A DNA stretch of 64,000 nucleotides from Leifsonia sp. ZF2019 (GCF_019924635.1 NZ_CP065037.1:3162001-3226000); one strand, 5' to 3'; shown: positions 9,648 to 19,077, counted from the first letter of the stretch. Made by a program: numbers and translations. The notes: generated from the sequence alone by a model not told the origin.

Positions 9648-11159
9648 GTGGTCGTACCCCGCCCTGTCGAGCTCGAGAGCACGACCGATGCGCCTTTCGT
9701 CCTCGGGCCCACCGCCCGGATCAGCGTCGCCGGGGCGGGAGCGGAGAGCGTTGCCGCCCTGCTGCGCGACGCGCTCCGCAGCGACTGCCGCCGCGAACTC
9801 GTCGTCGTGATCGAGCCGCCGGAGTACGGCGACATCGCCATCGTCGTCGCCGACCACGAAGGTCCGGAGGGGCACCGCGAGGAAGGGTACTCGCTCGACG
9901 TCGCCGCCGAGGGCGTGCGCATCGGCGCAGCGACCGCGGCCGGCGCGTTCCACGGCGTGCAGACCCTGCGCCAGCTCGTTCCGGCGTCGTGCTCCGACGA
10001 TCCCCTGACGATCGACGCTGTGCGGGTGCGGGACTACCCGCGCTACGCCTACCGCGGCGCGATGCTCGATGTGGCCAGGCACTTCTTCCCGGTGCGCGAC
10101 GTCGAACGGTTCATCGACGCGATCGCCCTCCTGAAGGTCAACCACCTCCACCTGCACCTCACGGACGACCAGGGCTGGCGGCTGGAGATCCTGTCGCGTC
10201 CCGAGCTCACGCGCATCGGCGGGTCGACGGCGGTGGGCGGAGGCGCGGGCGGCTTCTACACGCAGGACGAGTACCGCGGCCTGGTCGCCTATGCCGCCGA
10301 GCGGCACATCGCGATCGTGCCCGAGATCGACATGCCCGGCCACACCAACGCGGCGCTGGCCTCGTATCCCGAGCTGAACCCGGACGGCGACGCGCCCGAC
10401 CTCTACACCGGCACGACGGTCGGCTTCAGCACTCTGCTCACGGGTGACGAGGCGACCGAGCGGTTCCTCGCCGACGTCATCGGGGAGGTCGCCGCGCTCA
10501 CACCCGGGCGGCTGCTCCACATCGGCGGCGACGAGTGCCTCAGCACCTCGCGGGGGGACTTCGTGCGCTTCATCGAGCACGCCGCGGCGCTCGTCGCGGC
10601 CGCGGGCAAGACGCCGGTCGGCTGGCACGAAATGGGCGCGTGCGACGCGCTGCCCGCGGGGACGGTCGGCCAGTACTGGGACTTCCGCACGCCCCGCGGG
10701 AACGCGGCGGAGGACATCCTGTCGTTCGTCCGACAGGGCGGCGCGGCGATCATGTCGCCGGCCGACGTCGCCTACCTCGACATCGTGTACGCGGAGGGTG
10801 ATGCGATCGGTCAGGACTGGGCCGACGGTCCGACCAGCCTGTCCGCAGCGCTGCAGTGGGACCCGGCGCGTATCGTGCCGGGACTCGGGGACGCCCACAT
10901 CCTGGGCGTCGAGGCGCCGCTGTGGACCGAGACGGTCGAGACGATCGAGCAGGCCGAGGAGATGACCTTCCCGCGGCTGGCCGCCGTCGCCGAGATCGGC
11001 TGGTCCCCGGCCCCCGCCGACACCGAGCAGGTGGAGGCCGCGCGCGACTTCCCCGCGTTCGCCCGGCGGCTCGCGGCGGTGGCGGAGCACTGGGATGCCT
11101 CCGGCACCTCGTACCGTCGCGTCGCCGAGGTGCCGTGGCCGGAGGGCGCTCGCCCCTGA
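9648..11159 (+). CDS. Beta-N-acetylhexosaminidase, glycoside hydrolase family 20
   Basis: A 503-residue GH20 enzyme releasing terminal GlcNAc/GalNAc from chito-oligosaccharides or glycans. The N-terminal GH20b-type domain (~residues 1-125) precedes the TIM barrel, which begins [19 protein letters not shown]. Substrate strands include [16 protein letters not shown]. The catalytic Asp-Glu pair is Asp295-Glu296 in IGGDECLS. There is no signal peptide, so it probably acts on imported oligosaccharides. GTG 9648 is chosen for the TTAGGAG just upstream. It may work with the ROK kinase and nagA a few genes downstream on the same strand. Confidence 0.92.
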   Translation: MVVPRPVELESTTDAPFVLGPTARISVAGAGAESVAALLRDALRSDCRRELVVVIEPPEYGDIAIVVADHEGPEGHREEGYSLDVAAEGVRIGAATAAGAFHGVQTLRQLVPASCSDDPLTIDAVRVRDYPRYAYRGAMLDVARHFFPVRDVERFIDAIALLKVNHLHLHLTDDQGWRLEILSRPELTRIGGSTAVGGGAGGFYTQDEYRGLVAYAAERHIAIVPEIDMPGHTNAALASYPELNPDGDAPDLYTGTTVGFSTLLTGDEATERFLADVIGEVAALTPGRLLHIGGDECLSTSRGDFVRFIEHAAALVAAAGKTPVGWHEMGACDALPAGTVGQYWDFRTPRGNAAEDILSFVRQGGAAIMSPADVAYLDIVYAEGDAIGQDWADGPTSLSAALQWDPARIVPGLGDAHILGVEAPLWTETVETIEQAEEMTFPRLAAVAEIGWSPAPADTEQVEAARDFPAFARRLAAVAEHWDASGTSYRRVAEVPWPEGARP

Positions 11160-11228
11160 TCCCGCGCCGGGCTCCGCAGCAGCCGTCGCGGGCTCGGGAC
11201 CGAGGAAGCCAGGGGTAGCCGCGGAGGA

Positions 11229-12470
11229 TCAGGGATAGCCGAGGAACCAGAGCAGGATCAACGCCACCGGCTGCAGGGCCACGCCGACCGCGAGCGCGAT
11301 CGTCCGCGCCCGGGGGCTGTGGGTCAGGCCGCGCGCCCCGCCGAGCGGAGCGAGCGGCAGCAGGAGCCGGAAGAGGCTCTGCTGCGGCAGGAACACCGCC
11401 ACCAGGTAGAGGCCGTAGCTCGCGGCGTAGGCGACGACCTCTGTGCCGAGCGCGCGCACGCCGCGGCGGGTCAGCACCCACACGAACCCGGCGAGAGCGG
11501 CGATCACCAGCAGCACACCTGCCACGCCCGCGTACTTCCAGGTGAACAGGAACCACGGCGTCAAGGGCACGAAGGAGACGTGCCCGATGAATCCCGTCCA
11601 CCAGGAGAGCTCGGTCGAGACGTACGCGTCGGGCGCCCCCGTCGCTGCGGACGCGATGAGGGGCCAGGCCAGCCCGGCCGACGCGGTGACGGCGCCGGCG
11701 ACCAGCACGGCGATGCGTTCGCGCCGGGGGAACTCCTCCCGTCCCCGTCGGTCCGCGAGCAGACGCACCACGAACACGACGGCCAGCGCCAGCGGGATGG
11801 CCAGCGCGCCCGGCTTGGCGAAGGCCGCAGCGACCGTGAGCGGGACCACGAGCCAGTACCGGCGGCGGATCATGGCCAGGAGCCCACCGAACATGAGCAG
11901 GAAGAACATGCTCTCCGCGTAGGTGATCTGCAACACGAACGAGAGCGGCCCGAAGCAGAAGAAGATCGTCGCCCACAGCGCGGACACCGTGCCGCCGCGC
12001 GCCAGTACGACGCGATACAGCACGAGGGCGGCGCCGGCGCCGCAGAGCACCGCGATCAGCACGCCCGCCGGGGCGAACGACAGCCCGGTCATCGCCATGA
12101 GGGCGCGCACCACGAGCGGGTAGAGCGGGAGGAACGCCCACGCGTTCTGCTCGACCTCGCCCGATCCGTCGACAGGCAGGGTGGTGGGATAGCCGCCGGT
12201 CGCGATCCGCTGGTAGAACGAGCCGTCCCACGAGCTGGAGAAGGTGAAGAACGTCGGGTCGTGCCGCGAGCTGGCGAAATGCCAGCCGCCGACGGTCGCC
12301 GCGACGTAGAGGGAGAGCATGAAGACGGTGGTCAGCAGCCGCGACGACGCGTAGACGATGAGGATCGCGCCCCACCACGGCAGGTCGCGGCCGAACAGGC
12401 GCACCCGTCCCCCGCGTGTGCGCGTACCGGCTCCCGGCCCGGGCGCTGTGCTCGTGATTCCCGCTGACAT
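11229..12470 (-). CDS. PIG-V-like mannosyltransferase, polytopic membrane protein
   Basis: About 413 residues with many hydrophobic helices. The first segment (WGAILIVYASSRLLTTVFMLSL) is followed by an extracytoplasmic loop with SSWDGSFYQRIATGGYP. A W-D-xx-Y/H motif after the first helix is typical of GT-C enzymes of the PIG-V/PMT group, which use polyprenyl-phosphate mannose. TYAESMF and WAFLPLYPLVVRAL are also typical. The ATG at 12470 has no clear ribosome site; an ATG at 12530 would add 20 residues. It is convergent with the GH20 gene and divergent from the ROK kinase gene. The acceptor is unknown. Confidence 0.75.
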   Translation of the reverse strand: MSAGITSTAPGPGAGTRTRGGRVRLFGRDLPWWGAILIVYASSRLLTTVFMLSLYVAATVGGWHFASSRHDPTFFTFSSSWDGSFYQRIATGGYPTTLPVDGSGEVEQNAWAFLPLYPLVVRALMAMTGLSFAPAGVLIAVLCGAGAALVLYRVVLARGGTVSALWATIFFCFGPLSFVLQITYAESMFFLLMFGGLLAMIRRRYWLVVPLTVAAAFAKPGALAIPLALAVVFVVRLLADRRGREEFPRRERIAVLVAGAVTASAGLAWPLIASAATGAPDAYVSTELSWWTGFIGHVSFVPLTPWFLFTWKYAGVAGVLLVIAALAGFVWVLTRRGVRALGTEVVAYAASYGLYLVAVFLPQQSLFRLLLPLAPLGGARGLTHSPRARTIALAVGVALQPVALILLWFLGYP

Positions 12471-12530
12471 GCTCAGGGGGATGGTACTCCGGCGCACCGT
12501 GAGTGGCGACCGGGATGGGATCCTGTACAT

Positions 12531-13517
12531 GTGAACGTACTCACCGATCCGTCTCCGGCCTCGCGTCACCCCGCCCTCCTCGGCCCCGGCCTCCCCGTCC
12601 TCGCGATCGACGTGGGAGGGACGGACATGAAGGCCGCCCTCGTCGACGCGGACGGCCGGATCGTCGAGATCCTGCGTCGGCCCACGCCGCACGAGGGCGC
12701 ACGCACCGGGGAGGCCGTGGTGGAGGCGGTCGTCGCGATCGCCGGCGAGCTCCGGCTCGCCCACCCCGGGCTCGCACCGGCGGCCCTCGGGCTGCTGGTG
12801 CCCGGGCACGTCGACGACGCGCGCGGCGTGGGCGTCTTCGCCGAGAATCTGGGCTGGACCGAGTTCCCCTTCCGCGCGGCGGCCTCGCAGGCCCTGGGCA
12901 TCCCGGTGTCGTTCAGCCATGACGTGCGCGGCGCCGGCGAGGCCGAGCAGCGCCTCGGAGCGGCGGCCCCGTATCGCGATGTCGTGGTGATGGCCATCGG
13001 CACCGGCATCGCCGGCGCGCTCTTCCTCGACGGCCGGCTGATCACCGGCGGTGGGCTGGTCGGCGAGATGGGGCATTCGAAGGTCGCCGACGGCCCGGTC
13101 TGCGCCTGCGGCGGCATCGGCTGCCTGGAGGCGGTGGCGTCGGCGGCCGCGATCGCCCGCCGGTACAACGCGGCGACCGGTGCGTCCGTGCCCGGAGCCC
13201 GCGAGGTGCTGGAGCGCGCCCGTGCCGGCGACCAGCACGCCGTCGCCGTCTGGGAGAGCGCCCTCGACGCCCTCGCGCTCGACCTCTCGCACACCGTCGC
13301 CCTGCTCTCCCCGGAAGCGGTCGTCATCGGCGGAGGCCTCTCCCAGGCCGGCGATGCACTGTTCGGCCCGCTCGCCGACCGGCTCGACCGCATCCTCACC
13401 TTCCAGCGGCGCCCTGTGCTGCTGCGCGCCAGCATCGGCGAGAACGCCGGTGTGATCGGGGCTGCGCTGCGCGCACGCGACCTGCTCGACGGCCCGGTAC
13501 CGCGCCCGGAACGGTGA
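12531..13517 (+). CDS. ROK-family sugar kinase
   Basis: A 328-residue ROK kinase with the ATP-binding loop AIDVGGTDMKAAL near residues 25-37 and the catalytic base segment FSHDVRGAGEAE. The ROK zinc motif CACGGIGCLE has Cys191, Cys193 and Cys198. The start is GTG 12531, one base after the divergent upstream gene's alternative ATG. nagA follows 31 bp downstream and a GH20 gene lies nearby, so N-acetylglucosamine is a likely substrate, though ROK kinases for glucose or other hexoses look similar. There is no helix-turn-helix, so it is a kinase and not a repressor. Confidence 0.85.
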   Translation: MNVLTDPSPASRHPALLGPGLPVLAIDVGGTDMKAALVDADGRIVEILRRPTPHEGARTGEAVVEAVVAIAGELRLAHPGLAPAALGLLVPGHVDDARGVGVFAENLGWTEFPFRAAASQALGIPVSFSHDVRGAGEAEQRLGAAAPYRDVVVMAIGTGIAGALFLDGRLITGGGLVGEMGHSKVADGPVCACGGIGCLEAVASAAAIARRYNAATGASVPGAREVLERARAGDQHAVAVWESALDALALDLSHTVALLSPEAVVIGGGLSQAGDALFGPLADRLDRILTFQRRPVLLRASIGENAGVIGAALRARDLLDGPVPRPER

Positions 13518-13548
13518 GCGCAGGGCGAGCGACGGTATCGTCGGTGCA

Positions 13549-14706
13549 ATGACCGCGCACGTGATCCATTCCGCCCGCCTCGTCAGCGAGGGCCGCGTCG
13601 TCCACAACGGGTGGGTGCGCTTCGCGGGCGGCACCATCGTCGCGACCGGCGCGGGCGACGACTGGCGCGCGGCCGTCGCGGGCGAGGAGGCGGTCGTCAC
13701 GGACGCCGACGGGGCCTGGGTCACACCCGGGTTCGTCGACATCCACGGGCACGGCGGCGCCACCGCCAGCTTCGACGACGGCCCCGAGAGCATCCGCCGC
13801 GCGCTCGACCTGCACGAGCGCCACGGAACGACACGCGCCGTCGTCTCCCTCGTGACGGCGCCCGTCTCGAATCTCGCCCGGAGCCTCCGGGAGATCGCGG
13901 CGCTGACCCGGTCGGACGCGCGGGTGCTCGGCTCCCACCTCGAAGGCCCGTTCCTCGATGTCGGCCACAAGGGCGCGCACGAGCCGAGTCTGCTGCGGGC
14001 GGCGACATCGTCCGACATCGACCTGCTGCTCGACGCCGCCGATGGCACCCTGCGCCAGATCACCCTCGCCCCGGAGCTGCCGGGCGGGCTGGACGCGGTC
14101 CGGGCCTTCCGCGCCGCAGGCACGGCCGTCGCCGTCGGGCACACGGCCGCCGACTACGCGCAGACCCTCGCCGCCTTCGAGGCCGGCGCGAGCATCCTCA
14201 CCCACGCGTACAACGGGATGGACGGCGTGCATCACCGGGCACCGGGCCCGGTGGCGGCCGCGACCCGCACACCCGGCGTGACCCTCGAGGTCATCAACGA
14301 CGGCGTGCACGTGCACCCCGAGGTCGTCCGCATGCTGTTCGCCGCCGCTCCCGGGCGCGTGGCGCTCATCACGGATGCGATGGCGGCCGCGGGCGCGGAC
14401 GACGGCGACTACCTGCTCGGCTCGCTGGCGGTCGAGGTGCGCGACGGCGTCGCCCGGCTGGCGGAGGGCGGATCCATCGCCGGGTCGACTCTGACGCTCG
14501 ACGACGCGCTGCGCCGCGCCGTCCTGGAGGTCGGCATCCCGGTCGAGGAAGCGGTGCTCGCGCTGACGCAGACCCCGGCGACGGCGATCGGCCGCGGTGA
14601 CGACATGGGCCGCCTCGCCCCCGGATACGCCGCGGACGCCGTGGTGCTCGACGACGACTTCCGGGTGCTGCAGGTCTTCGCGGAGGGCGCGCCGGTCGCG
14701 CGCTGA
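13549..14706 (+). CDS. nagA: N-acetylglucosamine-6-phosphate deacetylase (copy 1)
   Basis: A 385-residue amidohydrolase-fold NagA, producing glucosamine-6-phosphate and acetate. The metal motif VDIHGHGG has His66 and His68. LGSHLEGPFL carries the Glu ligand, VGHTAADY and THAYNGMDGVHHR supply the further His ligands, and LITDAMAAAGADDGDY carries the catalytic Asp. It is 31 bp downstream of the ROK kinase gene, consistent with sequential phosphorylation and deacetylation. A second, clearly homologous nagA lies at 21936-23090; both look intact, and each sits with its own partners. A GC-rich hairpin follows the stop. Confidence 0.93.
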   Translation: MTAHVIHSARLVSEGRVVHNGWVRFAGGTIVATGAGDDWRAAVAGEEAVVTDADGAWVTPGFVDIHGHGGATASFDDGPESIRRALDLHERHGTTRAVVSLVTAPVSNLARSLREIAALTRSDARVLGSHLEGPFLDVGHKGAHEPSLLRAATSSDIDLLLDAADGTLRQITLAPELPGGLDAVRAFRAAGTAVAVGHTAADYAQTLAAFEAGASILTHAYNGMDGVHHRAPGPVAAATRTPGVTLEVINDGVHVHPEVVRMLFAAAPGRVALITDAMAAAGADDGDYLLGSLAVEVRDGVARLAEGGSIAGSTLTLDDALRRAVLEVGIPVEEAVLALTQTPATAIGRGDDMGRLAPGYAADAVVLDDDFRVLQVFAEGAPVAR

Positions 14707-14716
14707 CGGTGACCCG

Positions 14717-14745
14717 GGGCCGGACCCTGTTTCCGGGTCCGGCCC
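14717..14745 (+). terminator. Hairpin terminator after nagA copy 1
   Basis: An 11-bp perfect stem GGGCCGGACCC (14717-14727) / GGGTCCGGCCC (14735-14745) with a 7-nt loop, starting 10 bp after the nagA stop. There is no long U-run, as is common in high-GC actinobacteria. Confidence 0.7.
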
Positions 14746-14978
14746 TCGAGGCTCCCCTTCGTCGAGGGCGATCGGCGTTCGGGTCGCCGGTCATCCTCGA
14801 GCTCGTGCCGGTTCGGGTCCGGCACGTGCGGTGGTCTTTCCGCCCCCTGTGCGGTGGCCACGTCTGAAGAGACCGGGTCTTCCGCATTCCATGACGCCGG
14901 TTCCCGAAGTTTTTTCCAGAGATCCCACGGTCTGGATCGCACAGCCACTTCGCGGCCAGGATGCGCGACAATCGTGGG
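14746..14978. other. Intergenic region upstream of the sigma-factor fusion gene
   Basis: About 230 bp without a convincing gene. It holds a small hairpin GTGCCGG/CCGGCAC (14805-14825) and a 9-bp direct repeat GTGCGGTGG (14826-14834 and 14849-14857). A -10-like GACAAT (14967-14972) lies six bases before the ATG at 14979, which would make that transcript leaderless. No clear -35 box is seen. Confidence 0.4.
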
Positions 14979-17141
14979 ATGCGCGCCGTCCACGATCTCT
15001 CCGACCTCGAGCTCGTCGAGGCGACCCGTGGCGGCGACCGTGAGGCGTTCGCCGAACTCTGGCGACGCCACGCGCGGGCGGGTCTCACCGTCGCGCGGGC
15101 GCACAGCGACCTCGACGCCGACGACCTGGTGGCCGAGGCGTACGCCAAGATCTACCAGGCCATCGCCAACGGCCACGGCCCGACCTCCGGCTTCCGGGCC
15201 TACCTGTTCACGACCGTGCGCAGTGTGGCCGCCACCTGGGGGCGCCGCGCGCGCGAGACGCCCATCGATGACGCCGAGACCATCGAGGACCCGGCGTCGA
15301 CCGAGGCCGCCGGGCTCGAAGCCCTCGACCGCTCCCTCACGGCGACCGCCTTCCGCACCCTCCCCACGCGCTGGCAGGAGGTGCTCTGGTACGGCGAGGT
15401 CGAGGGCATGAAGCCCGCCGAGATCGCCCCGCTGCTCGGGATGTCGGCGAACGCCGTCGCCGCTCTCGCCTACCGTGCCCGCGAGGGTCTCCGGCAGGCC
15501 TGGATCCAGGCGCACATCGCCGCAGTGCCGGAGGGGTCGGAGTGCCGGTGGACGACCGAGCGGCTGGGCGCGTACGCCCGGCACGGTCTCGGCAAGCGGG
15601 AGACCGCCAAGGTCGAGGCGCACCTGATCGACTGCGCGCGCTGCACGATCGTCGCTGCGGAGGCCAAGGATGTCGGATCCCGGATCGCCCTCGTTCTGCT
15701 CCCGCTCGTAGCGGGCGTCGGGGGCGCGACCGCGTATACGGCGTGGATGCAGACAGGAGCGCACACCGCGTCGTACGCGCTCGGCGCCGCCGGGGCCGCG
15801 ATGCCGGCGGCCGCCACGGGCGGGACAGGATCGGCTCTCGCGCGCGGGCGCAGGCGCAGCGGGAGGCTCGGCCGCGGGTGCCGCGGGCGGCTCGTCGACG
15901 TCGGCCGGGGTGCCGCCGGCGCCGGCGCCGTGACCATTACGTCGTTCGCCGTCGGCGGGGTGCTCGTAGCGGCCGCCGTGGCTGCGGCCGCCGTTCTCGG
16001 CCCGTCGCTCTTCGCCCCCACGCCCGCCCCCACCAGCGCCGCGGTCGCCGGGCCCGCACAGCCCACCGCCCCGGCGCCCGCCGACGGTTCTGCGACGGCC
16101 GCGCCGACCGATCCTGCACCGGCCGCCCCCGCGCCGACCAGCCCCGCGCCGGTCGCCCCGTCCCCCGCCCTTCCAGCCCCGATCGACGCGCCGTCCACCC
16201 CCGCCGCTCCGCCTGCGCCCGCGCTGCCGGGAGGCGCGACGCCGACCACCCCCACCACACCGACCACCCCGACCGATCCCTCGGGGACCCGGCCGCAACC
16301 CCCGGCCCTGTCGAGCGCCTTCCCCGCGGACGGCTTCACGACCAACGCGCTCGCCATGGACGCCACCGGCACCGCCTCTCCGGACGCCGCAGTGACGGCG
16401 ACTGCGGCTCCCGGCGGTGGCACGGGCATCCGCTCGGCGGCGGCCGCGGCGGCCACGCTGGGCAGCACCACCGCGGGCGCCGACGGCTCCTGGGGGCTCG
16501 GTCTGGATCTGGCCGGACTCGCCGACGGCACGTGGACGCTGTCGTTCACCCAGACGACCGCGGCCGGCACCTCCGACGCCGTGGCGCGCTCGATCGTCAT
16601 CGATCGCACCGCGCTGCCGCCGACGATCGCGACCGTCGACACCGGGACCGGGGCGATCGCCGGCTACGCCGCGCCCATCGTCTCCGGCACGGCCGAGCCC
16701 GGTGCTTCGGTCGAGGTCTCCGACGGCGGAACGGTGCTCACCACGGTGACCGCGGCGGCCGACGGCTCGTGGACGACCGGGGAGCTGACTCACGTCGGGC
16801 AGGAGTTCGCGATCACCGCCCGCCAGACCGACGTGCTGGGCAATGTCTCCGCGTGGTCTGGTCCTACCACGGGGAGCGTTCTGGCGCCGTCGATCACGGC
16901 CACCGTCACTCAGTTCGACGTCGCGATGACCGCGTACGGCCGCCCGGACACCGGGCTTCTGCTGTATGTGAACGGCTCCCCCGCCGGGCTGACCCTGCGG
17001 ACGGCGGCGGACGGAACCGCGGCGCAGACCTACGAGTGGGTCGGCCCTCCCGGCACGTACCGGCTCGGGTTCGGCTACGACTTCGGCGACCGGCACGGGA
17101 TCGTGATGGACGCCCCGGTCACGTTCCCGGGGCTGCCGTAG
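14979..17141 (+). CDS. Sigma-70 family factor fused to zinc-finger, membrane and Ig-like domains
   Basis: A 720-residue fusion. Residues ~1-170 are an ECF-type sigma factor: region 2 (DREAFAELWRRHARAGLTVARAHSDLDADDLVAEAYAKIY) and region 4 (PTRWQEVLWYGEVEGMKPAEIAPLLGMSANAV...YRAREGLRQAW). Residues ~190-225 resemble an anti-sigma zinc finger ending EAHLIDCARC (HxxxCxxC). Hydrophobic segments lie at ~235-255 and ~320-345, then a Pro/Ala/Thr linker with PTTPTTP repeats (~345-440). The rest (~444-720) holds repeated Ig/Big-like modules (GTASPDAAV, GTAEPGASVEV). The start may be ATG 14961 instead. A soluble sigma domain tethered to a likely surface domain suggests membrane-linked signalling; this is inferred. 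An Arg-rich stretch (15840-15932) may reflect two compensating frameshifts. Confidence 0.82.
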   Translation: MRAVHDLSDLELVEATRGGDREAFAELWRRHARAGLTVARAHSDLDADDLVAEAYAKIYQAIANGHGPTSGFRAYLFTTVRSVAATWGRRARETPIDDAETIEDPASTEAAGLEALDRSLTATAFRTLPTRWQEVLWYGEVEGMKPAEIAPLLGMSANAVAALAYRAREGLRQAWIQAHIAAVPEGSECRWTTERLGAYARHGLGKRETAKVEAHLIDCARCTIVAAEAKDVGSRIALVLLPLVAGVGGATAYTAWMQTGAHTASYALGAAGAAMPAAATGGTGSALARGRRRSGRLGRGCRGRLVDVGRGAAGAGAVTITSFAVGGVLVAAAVAAAAVLGPSLFAPTPAPTSAAVAGPAQPTAPAPADGSATAAPTDPAPAAPAPTSPAPVAPSPALPAPIDAPSTPAAPPAPALPGGATPTTPTTPTTPTDPSGTRPQPPALSSAFPADGFTTNALAMDATGTASPDAAVTATAAPGGGTGIRSAAAAAATLGSTTAGADGSWGLGLDLAGLADGTWTLSFTQTTAAGTSDAVARSIVIDRTALPPTIATVDTGTGAIAGYAAPIVSGTAEPGASVEVSDGGTVLTTVTAAADGSWTTGELTHVGQEFAITARQTDVLGNVSAWSGPTTGSVLAPSITATVTQFDVAMTAYGRPDTGLLLYVNGSPAGLTLRTAADGTAAQTYEWVGPPGTYRLGFGYDFGDRHGIVMDAPVTFPGLP

Positions 17142-17162
17142 CCATCGACAGCCGGTGTCGGC

Positions 17163-18383
17163 TCAGCCGGCCGCACTCGCCCGAGCGCCCATCCGCCCCA
17201 CGATCAGCACCAGCACGAGCGACACCGCCAGCAGCACGATGTAGAGCACGGGCAGGAGCAGAAGACCGCCCGCATCGAAGACGAGCGAGCCGAGCAGCGC
17301 TCCGCCGCCGATCCCGATGTTGAACGACGTCGTGTAGAGCGCGCTGGCCGTGTCGCGGAACGCGGCGGACGAGGTGTGGAGCAGGCGTGTCTGGAGCAGC
17401 GGCGGCAGAGCGCCGAACGCCAGGCCCCACGCGATGAACGAGGCGAGGCCGAGCACCGGCTGCGCGGCGAAGACGGCGAGACCGGCGACCGCCGCACCCG
17501 TCACGACGAGCGCGAGGACCAGCCCGAGCTGCGGACGCGGCCCGAGCACCGAGCCGGCCAGCACGAGCCCTACCGCGCCGGCGATGCCGTAGACGAACAG
17601 GAGGGCGCCGACATCACCGGCGGCCACTCCCATCGGCCCAGTCAGGAACGGGACGACGAAGGTGTAGAACGAGTAGTGACCGACCATCGTGGCCGCGACG
17701 ATCAGGCACACCATGACGACCGCGGAGATGGTGCGGTCGCGGGGGCGCGGCACGCTTCGGTCGCGCCGTCCCGCGGGGCTGTCGTCGTCGCGCTCGACCG
17801 CCGGGAGGAGCCGCCAGACGAGCACGGCCCCGACGAACATCAGCCCCGCGAGGACCCCGAACGAGAGCCGCCAGCCGAACACATGCCCGGCGAAGGTGGC
17901 CAGCGGCACCCCGAACACGAACGCGAGGGTGCCTCCGCCGAGGGTGATGGAGACGGCGCGGCCGATCTGCTCCGTGGGGACCAGGTGCCCGGCGTACGCC
18001 CCGACGATCGACCAGAACATCCCGTGGGCGACGCCGCCGACGATGCGCGAGACGACGACCCAGGCGTAATCGGGCGACACAGCGGTGAGCAGGTTCGAGA
18101 GCCCGAGCACCACCAGGACGCCCACGATCATCCCGTGCCGCGGCCACCGTTTGGTGAGCGCGGTGAGCGGAGTGCTCGTGATGACGACGGTGAAGGCGAA
18201 GACCGTGACCAGGAGTCCGATCTGCGCCTCGCTCACCCCGAGCGCGGCGCTCATGTCGGGCAGGAGCCCGGTCGGGATCATCTCGCTCGTGATCGAGAGG
18301 AACACGGCGGCGGCGAGCGCGAGCAGGCCCACCCAGGGGAACTTCGGAACGGTTGCCAATGGCGACGTTGAAGAGGCAGTCAT
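17163..18383 (-). CDS. MFS transporter, DHA-type efflux
   Basis: A 406-residue major facilitator with about 12 hydrophobic helices. The N-terminal half includes SEMIPTGLLPDMSAALGVSEAQIGLLVTVFAFTVVI, typical of the AraJ/YdhP-like drug-efflux group, and RIVGGVAHGMFWSIVGAYAGHLVP. A charged cytoplasmic loop (ERDDDSPAGRRDRSVPRPRDR) separates the two halves. The start ATG 18383 lacks a strong ribosome site; an in-frame ATG at 18419 would add 12 residues. The substrate is unknown. The gene is convergent with the sigma fusion and 145 bp from the hydrolase gene upstream. Confidence 0.85.
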   Translation of the reverse strand: MTASSTSPLATVPKFPWVGLLALAAAVFLSITSEMIPTGLLPDMSAALGVSEAQIGLLVTVFAFTVVITSTPLTALTKRWPRHGMIVGVLVVLGLSNLLTAVSPDYAWVVVSRIVGGVAHGMFWSIVGAYAGHLVPTEQIGRAVSITLGGGTLAFVFGVPLATFAGHVFGWRLSFGVLAGLMFVGAVLVWRLLPAVERDDDSPAGRRDRSVPRPRDRTISAVVMVCLIVAATMVGHYSFYTFVVPFLTGPMGVAAGDVGALLFVYGIAGAVGLVLAGSVLGPRPQLGLVLALVVTGAAVAGLAVFAAQPVLGLASFIAWGLAFGALPPLLQTRLLHTSSAAFRDTASALYTTSFNIGIGGGALLGSLVFDAGGLLLLPVLYIVLLAVSLVLVLIVGRMGARASAAG

Positions 18384-18528
18384 GACGGTGCTGTCCAACG
18401 AACGGCGTTCCCCGCCCATTCCGGCCGGTCAACTGGCGGGAGGAGTCCTCCGAGGAAGGAGGGGCGGGTCGACTACGCGCCCATGTGCGCGCCCAGGGCC
18501 GTGCGGGAACCGCCGACCAGGGACGAGT

Positions 18529-19077
18529 CTACCGGAGGCCGGCGAGGATGGCGGTGGTCGTCTCGATCTCGATGAGCGGTGCGTAGAGCGCCATCGCGTC
18601 GAGCGCGCGGCGGTGGTCGGCCTCGGTCAGGCCGGCGCACGCGTCGGCAGCGACGCGCACGTGCACGCCGGCGTCGGAGGCGGGAAGCGCGGTCGACAGC
18701 ACGCAGCAGTCGGTGGAGACGCCGGCCAGGACGATCTCGTCCGCTCCCCGGAGCGCCTCCCGGAGGGAGGGACCCCACTTGCCGAAGGTCGTCTCGGTGA
18801 CGACCGGATGCCCGGTGTCGCGGAAGGCGGGGACGAGGTCGTAGAGCGGGTCGTCGGGCGGCACGAGCGCGAACGGCCACTCCTCGTAGTAGCGCACCCA
18901 TGCCCCGCGCGGCGCCCGGGGCGCGGTGAACCGGGTGAAGACGACACGATCGCCGAACGCCGGCAGGAGCCGCGCGACGCCGGTCTCGGCCTCGGCGAAC
19001 CCCGGCGTGAACCAGCCGCTCGCCGGATCGCCGAACACCTGCTGCATATCGACGACGACCAGGACGGGCGCACTCAC
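18529..19077 (-). CDS. Isochorismatase-family cysteine hydrolase
   Basis: A 182-residue single-domain hydrolase. VLVVVDMQQVFGD carries the catalytic Asp, TTFGKWGPSLREAL the Lys region, and LAGVSTDCCVLSTAL the nucleophilic Cys after the usual G-x-xTDxCV. The family includes nicotinamidases, N-carbamoylsarcosine amidases and ureidoacrylate hydrolases; the substrate cannot be fixed. GTG 19077 overlaps the NCS1 permease stop (GTGA) with AGGAGGAGCG just upstream, so the two are translationally coupled. The pairing suggests the permease imports the hydrolase's substrate or its precursor. Confidence 0.85.
   Translation of the reverse strand: MSAPVLVVVDMQQVFGDPASGWFTPGFAEAETGVARLLPAFGDRVVFTRFTAPRAPRGAWVRYYEEWPFALVPPDDPLYDLVPAFRDTGHPVVTETTFGKWGPSLREALRGADEIVLAGVSTDCCVLSTALPASDAGVHVRVAADACAGLTEADHRRALDAMALYAPLIEIETTTAILAGLR

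Noticed and set aside
7343..10447. Very long ORFs on the strand opposite real genes (for example across glyA/folD and across the GH20 and PIG-V genes)
   Set aside because: Their translations are Arg/Gly/His/Asp-rich shadows typical of high-GC antisense frames, with no domains, and the overlapping genes on the other strand are clearly real.
11205..11245. Short direct repeat of the form CAGGG(A/G)TAGCCG at the end of the mannosyltransferase gene
   Set aside because: About 16 bp with two mismatches, one copy inside the coding end; probably a local slippage product without function.
14806..14860. GTGCGGTGG direct repeats before the sigma fusion as a sigma-specific promoter
   Set aside because: The repeat is only 9 bp and does not resemble an ECF -35/-10 pair; noted in the intergenic entry only.
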